DNA from: an uncultured Saprospiraceae bacterium | Lineage (GTDB): Bacteria; Bacteroidota; Bacteroidia; Chitinophagales; Saprospiraceae | Direction of reading: 5' to 3' | DNA: 64,000 nucleotides | NCBI GenBank assembly: GCA_937928405.1 | Contig: CALFWZ010000032.1 | Coordinates: 1 to 64,000 of the forward strand | Shown: piece by piece, positions 53,104 to 62,600 of the stretch | How positions within the stretch are numbered: position 1 is the first letter of the stretch | Layout: every line of letters starts with the position of its first letter | The notes under the pieces: model-generated | Database searches by the model: none | What the model was told of the DNA's origin: nothing | What the model saw: the letters and a program-made list of their open reading frames with translations, nothing else | Made by a program: the position numbers and the translations under genes

Positions 53104-53847
53104 TTAGTTTTGAATGGTAAATTTCAATAATTCATTCGCATGAAAACAGGACTTAGATCGTCTTTCTAAATCTTTACCGTACATTAAATATTTAAATCTA
53201 TCGGTAGGATTGTCTTTCGCATTTTCGTAAGCCGTTTTGTATTCGAGTGCTTTATCATTTATTAGTGCTAAGTTTTTCTCATAAACTACTTTCAAATAAT
53301 TATACCATTCGGTCTTCTTAGACACACTTAAATTTGGCTTAATTTTATGAAAAGCATCAGCTAGCACATCCAAATCTTCTGCTTGTAGGTCAAGCAAAGT
53401 TTCCAATAAAAATTCAATCTCTTGCCTAGAAGCAGTAGAATTTTCTTCTAAAAACAAATGGCGAAGGTATCTCAAAGAGACATCTTGAATAGTAGAAGTA
53501 TATTGATTGTTTGAATCTTTAGATAACCACTCAGTTATTTGGGCTTTGACCCTACTGTACTGTTCTAGCATTTCAGTTTTGTTAGCACGACCACCTATTC
53601 TAAGCAAACGAACTTCTAGATCATTTGGTTTAGCGTTTAGTAAGTCATCAGGTATGTTGGCAATAAGGAAATCTTCCTTATAATCAATTTCTAATGATGG
53701 TTTTAGATAAGCCATTATTTGATTTGTTCTATTTTCTTTCTCAGCAACATTTAAATATTCAAATGAAAAATCATTAGATGATAGCGAAGCAGCATCTTTT
53801 GAACAGGATAAAAAGAATAACAGTATGAAAATTATTAAATATTTCAT
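53104..53847 (-). CDS. Lipoprotein of unknown function
   Basis: The protein has 247 residues. The signal ends in ILLFFLSC (Cys15). The mature part is highly charged and largely helical (EYLNVAEKENRTNQIMAYL, YSRVKAQITEWLSKDSNNQY and EFLLETLLDLQAEDLDVLAD), with several heptad-like stretches. No family was recognised. It is transcribed alone; the shared terminator with ftsH lies at its 3' end. Confidence 0.75.
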   Translation of the reverse strand: MKYLIIFILLFFLSCSKDAASLSSNDFSFEYLNVAEKENRTNQIMAYLKPSLEIDYKEDFLIANIPDDLLNAKPNDLEVRLLRIGGRANKTEMLEQYSRVKAQITEWLSKDSNNQYTSTIQDVSLRYLRHLFLEENSTASRQEIEFLLETLLDLQAEDLDVLADAFHKIKPNLSVSKKTEWYNYLKVVYEKNLALINDKALEYKTAYENAKDNPTDRFKYLMYGKDLERRSKSCFHANELLKFTIQN

Positions 53848-53891
53848 GTGGTAAATGTACTATTTAGTTTAGCTCAAAAATGCCAACTAAC

Positions 53892-53930
53892 AAAAATGCC
53901 AACCCGCACTAACTCGGATTGGCATTTTTT
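53892..53930 (-). terminator. Terminator of the two-component operon
   Basis: AAAAATGCCAA (53892-53902) pairs perfectly with TTGGCATTTTT (53919-53929) around a 16-nt loop, with T-runs on both strands. It ends the - strand operon that starts at 56428. Confidence 0.88.
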
Positions 53931-53994
53931 TATATTTTTTTTAGAAAGAAGAAAGCCAACTAGCTAACAGACAGCTAACTGGCCAACAAGGCTC

Positions 53995-54726
53995 TTACAC
54001 CACTTCTCCTCCTCTCACCAATAACTGGAATCCATTACCATGAATATTGACGATTTCGATATTTGTATCGCTCTTTAAATATTTACGGAGTTTGGTAACA
54101 AAAACATCCATACTTCGAGCAGTGAAGTAATTATCTTCGCCCCAGATCTTTGTTAATGCTTCGGAACGAGGTAAGATATCGTTCATATACACACAAAACA
54201 TTTTGAGGAGCTGTGCTTCTTTTGGAGATAGTTTATCTTTAGATTCTTCGCCACTATCGTCTTTAAAAGTTAGAATACGTAATGGGAAATTAAAGTGGTA
54301 TTTTCCAATAATAAACTCTTTGATTTCTTCTTTTGGGTTGACAGCCGCTTGATTACGTTTAAGAATCGCCTGAATACGGTATAGTAATTCTTCTGAGACA
54401 AAAGGCTTAGAAATATAATCATCTGCCCCAATTTTGAATCCTTTTAGGACATCTTCCTTCATGGTCTTGGCCGTTAAGAAAATGATCGGTGTTTTGTCAC
54501 CGTCTTTTTCGCGAATTTCGGTGGCAAGGGTAAACCCATCTTTTTTGGGCATCATAACATCAAAGATACAGAGGTCAAAGGTTCCCTTATTGTAAGCTTC
54601 TAGACCGGCTTCCCCGTCGGTTGCTAAAGTGACATTATAGTCGTGCATCTCTAAATAAGAGCGCAATACATCACCAAAATTCTGATCGTCTTCAACCAGT
54701 AGTATTCGATTGTTTTCGGTTGCCAT
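53995..54726 (-). CDS. OmpR-family response regulator
   Basis: The protein has 243 residues. The receiver domain has Asp13 and Asp14, phospho-acceptor Asp56 (FDVMMPKKDG), Thr in FLTAKT and Lys in SKPF. The DNA-binding domain (about 132-238) is a winged helix: LSPKEAQLLKMFCVYMNDIL, ALTKIWGEDNYFTARSMDVF and VTKLRKYLKSDTNIEIVNIH. The N-terminal pattern resembles RprY of Bacteroidota. It pairs with the histidine kinase upstream, 244 bases away on the same strand. Target genes are unknown. Confidence 0.9.
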   Translation of the reverse strand: MATENNRILLVEDDQNFGDVLRSYLEMHDYNVTLATDGEAGLEAYNKGTFDLCIFDVMMPKKDGFTLATEIREKDGDKTPIIFLTAKTMKEDVLKGFKIGADDYISKPFVSEELLYRIQAILKRNQAAVNPKEEIKEFIIGKYHFNFPLRILTFKDDSGEESKDKLSPKEAQLLKMFCVYMNDILPRSEALTKIWGEDNYFTARSMDVFVTKLRKYLKSDTNIEIVNIHGNGFQLLVRGGEVV

Positions 54727-54970
54727 TGTTTATTGATTTTTCTGAGAAGATAATGGTATTGAATAATAGCTTATTAAGTGTTCATTATCTAGTTTATAAA
54801 AGTCTGATCCAGTTAAGCAACGATCAGATTGTTTGTTTTGTTTTTGAGTAAAGAACTAAAGTAGTTGGTCTATCCGCTTTAGTTCGCTTCGCTCATGAAT
54901 CTCCTGCGTCGATTTCGCGGTGCTTTCTTTTGTCGTACTCGTACTGTCGTACGCCACCCTTCGGGATCGG

Positions 54971-56428
54971 TCAGTTATCATCCGGAATTTTTTGCTGGTG
55001 TGGAAAGACCAAATAAAACTTACTACCCTTTCCTGGATCACTTTTTACATCGATCTGTCCGTTATGGGCAGTCATCATTGCTTTAACATAACTGAGGCCC
55101 AGACCAAACCCTTTGACGTTATGGATATCACCCGTATGTACGCGATAGAATTTATCAAAGATATGTTTTCGTGCCTCTTTAGTCATCCCAATCCCATGAT
55201 CCTCAACTATAACTTCAACTCCGCTTGGAACATTGCGTGTATATACCTTAATTTTTGGTTTTTCCGGTGAATATTTATTGGCATTCTCTAATAAGTTGTT
55301 GATAATGTTAGAAATATGCGTCATATCGCCTTGTACGATGGGGTTTCCTGCCTTCAGTTCTGAATTCACGGTACCACCTTTTTTAGCGGCCTGTAGGGCT
55401 GCATTTTCTAAGGCAGATCGGATCACTTCGTGCAGATCAATCGTCGTGACTTTCAATTGAAAATCTCGTTTATCGATCACGGCCATTTGTAATACTCGCT
55501 CCACCTGGCTGTTCATTCGTTTATTCTCCTGCTTAATAATTTCTGCAAAACGCTTTACTTTATCACCATTATTTAAAATCATGGGACTGGTAATTGAGTC
55601 CGCAGCCAGCGAGATCGTCGCGATAGGTGTCTTAAATTCGTGGGTCATATTGTTGATAAAATCCGTTTTCATTTCGGATAGTTTCTTTTGCATAAAAATA
55701 ACCATCACCGAATAAGTAAAACAGAATAATATAATGCCAATAAAAATACTCGACAACAATAGATACCGCCAAACACCACTCCACAATACACTAGTACGTG
55801 TTGGAAAATGTACCATTACTAATCCCGGAGATTGTAATTCTGAGGGGAATAGATCTACTCGATATTTAGAATTATAAATATTCTTATGACCTGCCAAAAG
55901 CACCAAAGGCGATTTATCTTGCACTACATAGTATCCATTGATAATCACGAAAGACTTTTCTTCCCGATCATAAACACCATAATCGTATTCGATATTAATC
56001 AACTTATTAGACAATTCATTTTTAAGGAATACATCTAAATCTTCCAAACTAATTCTTTCGCTAAGGGGGATTCCATTGATTAATTCTCGATAACTAGCTC
56101 GTTGCCTTTGTTTCTCAAGTTCCTTATAACGTTGGGTTCGGTCTTTTTCGCTTAATATGCCTTGGTTAACCCGGGGAGCACCTTCGAGGGGCTGATTGTA
56201 CTCATCGAATGCCTTGGCATTAAACTCTAAATCAAAATCCTTATTTTTCTTATCCTCTACTCCTTCTAATTTTCTGCTGACCCGATTCAAGGCTTCTGCC
56301 ACGTTAAAATCAAATTTTTCTTGTTTTTCTTGAATAGAAATACGAATCCAGTACATCTGCAATAGCACAATACCAATCAGCGCAACGCTCATTAACCCGA
56401 TGATGGCCCATATTGCTTTTTTATTCAT
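54971..56428 (-). CDS. Two-component sensor histidine kinase
   Basis: The protein has 485 residues with two transmembrane helices (about 7-26 and 222-245) around a periplasmic sensor domain of about 195 residues that lacks a named fold. The dimerisation box is NNMTHEFKTPIATISLAADS with His263. The ATPase domain has NLLENANKYSPEKP (N box), EDHGIGM (G1) and FGLGLSYVKAMM (G2). It is RprX-like and partners the response regulator at 53995. A promoter element on the - strand fits CAAATTTA (56454-56461), read as TAAATTTG. Confidence 0.9.
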   Translation of the reverse strand: MNKKAIWAIIGLMSVALIGIVLLQMYWIRISIQEKQEKFDFNVAEALNRVSRKLEGVEDKKNKDFDLEFNAKAFDEYNQPLEGAPRVNQGILSEKDRTQRYKELEKQRQRASYRELINGIPLSERISLEDLDVFLKNELSNKLINIEYDYGVYDREEKSFVIINGYYVVQDKSPLVLLAGHKNIYNSKYRVDLFPSELQSPGLVMVHFPTRTSVLWSGVWRYLLLSSIFIGIILFCFTYSVMVIFMQKKLSEMKTDFINNMTHEFKTPIATISLAADSITSPMILNNGDKVKRFAEIIKQENKRMNSQVERVLQMAVIDKRDFQLKVTTIDLHEVIRSALENAALQAAKKGGTVNSELKAGNPIVQGDMTHISNIINNLLENANKYSPEKPKIKVYTRNVPSGVEVIVEDHGIGMTKEARKHIFDKFYRVHTGDIHNVKGFGLGLSYVKAMMTAHNGQIDVKSDPGKGSKFYLVFPHQQKIPDDN

Positions 56429-56453
56429 AAAATACTTGTTCGAATCCCGTCCA

Positions 56454-56461
56454 ACAAATTT
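56454..56461 (-). promoter_or_regulatory. Bacteroidota -7 element before the histidine kinase
   Basis: On the - strand the bases read TAAATTTG, matching TAnnTTTG, about 26 bases before the start codon. No -33 TTG is visible at the usual spacing, so this is a partial match. Confidence 0.35.
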
Positions 56462-56518
56462 AACATTTAGATTTCCCCTTTTTTCTTATTTAACAGACTT
56501 TTAACTGGCAAGAAACAA

Positions 56519-56558
56519 AAATCCGATGAGCATCTTGTGATACTCATCGGATTTTTTG
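56519..56558 (-). terminator. Terminator after sprA
   Basis: ATCCGATGAG (56521-56530) pairs with CTCATCGGAT (56543-56552), extended by an inner ATC/GAT. A-rich sequence on the left and T6 on the right allow function in either direction; it lies just past the 3' end of sprA. Confidence 0.75.
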
Positions 56559-56597
56559 GTTGAATCGTTGAATCGTTGAATCGTTGAATCGTTGAAT
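56559..56597. repeat. GTTGAATC tandem repeat
   Basis: Four exact GTTGAATC units (56559-56590) plus a fifth partial unit. The same octamer appears singly in several other spacers of the window. Confidence 0.85.
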
Positions 56598-56675
56598 TAA
56601 GATATAAAAACGTTGCCGATTAAAAACCTCATAGTCAAATCATTAAAAAATCAATTCAACATGTCAACATTTTTC

Positions 56676-59600
56676 CTAATCCAAAGTAAATCGAATCCGT
56701 ACGCCACCAGCAATATTCGTCGTTGGGAACTGTGCTGTCGTCGTCGGAATCGTACGAGTATAATCGAAAAATAACCGAGCGTTTAATTTTTTACTAATAT
56801 CATAATCCACTGCTGGGTTAATGGTAATGGTTTTATTACCTCGAGTAGGTTCTGCCAGAGTTCTAATATTAGTATTAAATTCGTGACGGAAGGAGCGATT
56901 ATTTCGGAAGCTAAAGTCAAAAGCAAAATTCAAGTCACTCGCTTCATCATCCTTATTTTGACCTCCTGCTACATTAGGTGCTGGATTATTCTTGGCATTT
57001 TTTTTCTTTTTACTCGTTTTCTTCTTCTTTTTCTTACCCCCTTTCAAAAAGGCAATGTAAACATCCTTCATCCTATATCCCCACCCAATCACGTACTCAT
57101 CTGACCGGGTTTCGTTCAGAGCATTATCTTGCATACTTAAGGCCAAGGAACGAGATTTTTTAAAATCTACCTTAAAGGTCATCTCATTGTGCAAGCGAAC
57201 ATCCAGTCCAAGCAATGGCAAAAACCGTTCATCGATCACCAATTCAGGAATTTCAAATCTTGTGATAAAATTACCGGTTGGTTCATTAATAAACGTAGGA
57301 TTCTCATCCATAAAACGTTGATTGGTAATAAAACTATTGACTTGTAAAGTAGAGCGATAACCGTGGGTAACATTAAAACTCGCAAAGTATTTCTCAAAGA
57401 AACTTAGCTTTGATAATCCACGGTAATTAACTTGCCAGTTGATTTTTGGTTTTATTTTAAAGAGTACATCCTTAGCATAATTTTCTGTGGGTCTAATTTC
57501 ACTAGGATCACTACCTGTATAAGCAGCGATAAAAGCAGGAAGTACGACATTCTGTTGTATTCGACCATATCCTTCTTTATAAGTACTACCATCAATACTA
57601 TGTATATTTATTCCATCTCCATTTCGTGAAATAATTTCTCCATTATCCAAGAAAGTGTTAAACAACTCGTTAACGTCGCCAAATAAAGTATTCAAGGCAA
57701 AATAAGAAATCTCGTAAGAACCAAATTCTCGTGGCAATCGATGAAAGAATCCTTGGGTGCCTGGTTCGTCAAAATTCTTAAAATAAAGTGACTGATTTTC
57801 GGTGAATTTTCGGGTGGCCGTCAGATCAACCGTAAAGTCAGTAAATGGTTCTACGGTGATTTTGGCGTCAATCTGCTCAGTCGAATTTTGAATGACTTGC
57901 TGATTCAAAAATACAGACTGAGAAATCCAACCTTTGGAAGCCGCTCGTTCTAAATAATCTTGGCTAGAACCGTCATTAGGATTGATATTAGGCTGTAATC
58001 CTGTCACAAAACCCCAACCGGGTGCATCAAATCCACCGGATTGACCAAACAATTCTGTACTAGGCATAAATCCAGGAATCACGGTAGAAAACTGCTGAGA
58101 ATAAGACAATCTCGCTTTTCGCAAAAATAAAAGTGGACGCAATGCTAAACGAGTTGCATTAGAAATTTCTCCTTTTTTCTTTTTCTTCTTTGCTTGTTTT
58201 CCATCTTCTGGCGCCTGCTTCTTCGGATCTTTTTTATCTTTTTTATTAGCACTACCTCCGCGTTTACGACGAGATTTCTTTTTGTCAATGGCACTCAAAA
58301 ATTTCGATTTTCTGTATAGTTGTTCGAAATTAATATCTCCATCTAATTTACGTGTTTGACCATTTTGGATTACATTACCCAGTTCTGTCGTGTTGAGGGC
58401 TGCTGCCGTCCAACTATAATCAGCATTGTATTGTGCCTTTACCTGAATCCAATCCAAGAAAGGAATACTCTTCAACGGTAACTTATAGTCCACTCCAAAT
58501 TGATGGGTATAGAATTTATTTCGTCCAAAGTCCTTAAGACCGTCCTGAATAAATTCTTTCTTTTCTGCTTTGGTTGGTTTTGAACCATCTGGATTAATTT
58601 CTTTTAGCTCATCAATGACCGCTTCGTTGCGCGCGTTGAAATTGAATTTTAGATTTCTAGTAAAATCCCAATTTAAATCATAGCTACGGTTCCAACGGAA
58701 TTGTTTATTGAAAAATTCCTTGTTGAATTCTCCTGCTCCATCATCTACAAAACGATAACGGGTTTGCTGGAATTCCCGAATCATATCCGTGGAAACGGCC
58801 ACACTACTCGGTAATAAACTAAAATTAAAATCAGTAATCAGTTTAAGATATTTACTCTTCGATAATTTCTTAAACGGCTGAATATAATTTGACTTTCGGT
58901 TAAATCGGTAATTAATCCGTCCTTCTCTTACTTCCTCGACATCTCGCTCGATGATCGGATTATGACGATTCGTATTCGTATAAGCATAGGTAAGGTCAAA
59001 ATTTTCGATATCCCAAGGCTTGGGTTTATCATCTTTCCCACCTTTACGCTCTTTCCGTAGATTGGTAATATTCCAACTCTTGTTCTCTGTTACGTCGAGA
59101 GACCGCTCTTTGATTTCTTTTCGCTCTTCCGGGGAACTAGCGGCGTCCATACTTTCTTCCAAGGTTAAATCCTGATCATAAGGATCATACTGTGGCGTTT
59201 CTGTTGACTTAGAATATCCCACAAAAAGTGGAATCTTTACGCCGCTCTCTTCTGGTAAAAATTTATCTAAGGCTATGTTGGCACTTGCATCATAAGCAAA
59301 GGTAGACTCTCTCGCTCTAGCATTTACATCATCTTCTAATTGTCCCCAACCGATGGTGTTGGCATTGGCAGAGACCGTCATATCTGCAAAGTCAGCTAAC
59401 TGAATATCCGCCCTTGCTAAAGCAGCTACTCCACCTCTTTCATCAATACCATTTAATCGTAATTCATTACACCATACTTCCACGCTATGTTCCTGATTTC
59501 CATTATTTCTGATACCCAGCATGACACCTTTCACTTGGCCAAAATTTGGATTACCTTTTACAATGACATTATTCATTTTGATCAGCTCTGGCGACATATC

Positions 59601-62600
59601 ATCCGTTGGATCGTAGCGATACCGATATTCGTAGGGTTGAATATATCGTTCTGTAACCTCAAATCCAGTGGCATTTCGCGCTTTTTTGGCATTTTTAAAT
59701 TCTGCCAGTTTGATATTAATCGCATTAGCGGTCCGCCAAAGTTCATAGGGATCCGAAAGTGCCGCCATTGGATCTCGACTCATTTCGAGTGGAATTTCGT
59801 ACTCGTAATAATTTTGTTCAAAATCACTACCCATTCGAATAAAGAACGAGACATCTCCATCGGGCACAGCTTCTAGATTTGCATCATCAAAGGCTTCAGC
59901 GTGCACGAACATATTCAGGTTTTCGTACAATCGCCAATCCATATTAATAATCTTAAACGCACCGACCCCATATCCCGACTCTCCATTCGTACCCCCATCG
60001 AGATTTTGTACTTCCAACGTAAGCGATTGTTCGTTTTGAAACTGGTTTGGGAAGGTAGTACTCAGTGCTTGCTCACGGACAATACCGGGTGGTAAATCGT
60101 AGGCAAATGGAATTTTTCCGGAGTTCTCTTCTACGTTGACAGCATTTACATCAAAGATCACATCTTGGTCAGTGCAATTAGCATCCATTGCAATACAAGG
60201 ATTCGTATCTAATCCACGTAAGGTATATCGCCGCCATTGATTTCTAACCAACTCTAGCGTAGCAAAACGTAGCGTTACTGGCTGGCGAAATTCTCTCAGA
60301 TACATTCTAATAAAACGAATAGAACGAAAATCTTGAATACCATTGATGGCTCTTTTTTGGGGACCGTTCAATGGAATTCTATAGCGGTACCATACTCGAT
60401 TGGTACCATCGATACGTCGAACATCAGAAATAAAAGAAGAGGAACTGGTATCAATTTCTATTTCTCCACTTTCGCCTGGTATATCGGTGGGCGTAAATGG
60501 AATTTTATAATTAAAATAAGATTCTGTTTCGCCCAGGGTATTATCATTATTTAGATCTTCCGAATCTGGAATATTGGTAGAAGAATTTACAATACCATTA
60601 GTGGGAGCACCAGAGTTTCCTTCGGGATTATTATTGGCTCGGTAACGTTCAAAAACATTGGTGCCAGAAGGAAAATTTCTTGAACGAAAATTCACAAAAT
60701 CATCGTTAGCGATATCCTCTCGAATTCTATTTTTGGCATCCTGATTTAAACCAGAACTATTGATAGCATTAAGATAGTCACCATATACCATACTTTCTTG
60801 CTGTGAGCTAAATCCATCTAATCCTACATCTTGAATTGCTCGCTGTCTAGGATCACTATCAAAAGCATTGGTCACCGCATTGGTTCTAGGTATTCTAGAC
60901 CAGCTAGTAATATCGGTAGGAATTGTTGGATCAGTCGGAATACCATTTTCAAAAAACTTTCGCGAATCCCGTAAGATATCTTCCGAAATATTTCCAAGAT
61001 CAATATTTAATTCTCCACCTTCTGTATTCGTTCCATTTGTCGGATTATTTATGAATGGGTTCAGTACCCAAAACTCTAAATATTCAATATTGGCTGCTTG
61101 GAAATCATTATTATTTAAGGCCCGCATAATCCCTCCCCAACGAGATTCCGGTTCCAATAGACCGCCTGTATTATCTAATCCTGCGGTCATGGTACCGTTG
61201 GTGGAATCTACTTCTACACCGCCTGGTAGATCAAAATTATAAGGCCCTCGCTCGCGCGGATAATAGGTAATATCGAAAGTTCCTAAAGCTCCAAAGCCTA
61301 AGTTTTGGATCTGACGACCGGGAAATACTTCATCTTGCTCAATGAGTTGAGTGTATGAATTACCATTATTACCACTAATCGTCTGATCAATACGATACCA
61401 ATTGATTAAAGCACGGTTGGCACCACCACGGTTGTCATTAATTAATTTAGATTCCGGAAAAATATCGGAGCCAAGGGAGTTTACTGCGTTTTGCGGAACA
61501 GAAGCCAAGACCCAATTATTGGCAGGTATTCTTAAATCATTATTACTGGTCGTTCCTTCAAAATCATCTACGTAAACGGTTCCTCCTTTTTGGTCATCAT
61601 CATTGGTACCAACGTTGATGGCACGCGGATGGCTAGGTTTCAGGCCTGCTACTTCTCCTACAAAATTGATACTCGATTCTTCTTTGGTTTCAATAAAAGG
61701 AATCGCATCTACCATTTTGGTAAGGAACGGTGCTTTTTTTCGATAATTAATATCAAAACCTAATACTCGGTTATTGATCGGATCATCCCCGATATTTACT
61801 TTTTGGGTAAACGGTCGCTCGAACAATCGCATATAGGTAGCTCCGATATTAAAATCCTTATTGATTTCGTAATCAGCACGTATTCCTAACATCGTTCTTG
61901 TTTGAACGCTAAATAACGTGTTATCTTCAAAAGAAATATCCACTGGTGTTCCAGAATTCAGTACCCCGTCGTTCAAAATTTTTACTCTACCAATATTATA
62001 ATCGACTTCATAATCTACTCCTTCTTTAAGTTTTCGACCACCCACACGCACAGTCACCGATTCTGCTCCTTCTTCTCCTTCAGGTATGTTAAAGGCGCCT
62101 AGAGAGATTTCGGAAGAAATACTAGATTTATAAGAACCCTTCATAAGAAAGCGGTTCTTTTCGATAAATTCTCGTGCATTGAAAATCGTTCTTCGATACA
62201 ACTCATTATAAACATATGCTTCTGCGGCAGGTCCAGTCAATGGATTGGGTATATTGGCTAGTGATTCTTTTAAGGAATTACCAAACGGTTCCAAGATTGG
62301 AAACATGATCCGCCCATTACGCGGGTTGATAGTAAGATTAGGAACAAAATCAAAAATCCCATCAGGACAAGGGTCACCTTGCACATTTAATTGGTCTAAA
62401 TTAAAGATACGCAATAAGGGCTCTTCTGATCTTTCAGGAATAAATCGCTTAGGCGCTTTTCCTGGATCATCATAAAATATATCAAAAACAAAGTCGTCGG
62501 GATTCACTTGAAAAGCACCAATATTATAGTGATTTTTCATCATCAAATCCCAAGTAACAACATCTACTCGTTGTGTAGTACTCTTTAGCATTTTGACAAA

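Noticed and set aside
54856-55270. Several short frames around the 3' end of the histidine kinase
   Set aside because: They are opposite-strand or shifted readings of the kinase C-terminus and spacer with no family features.
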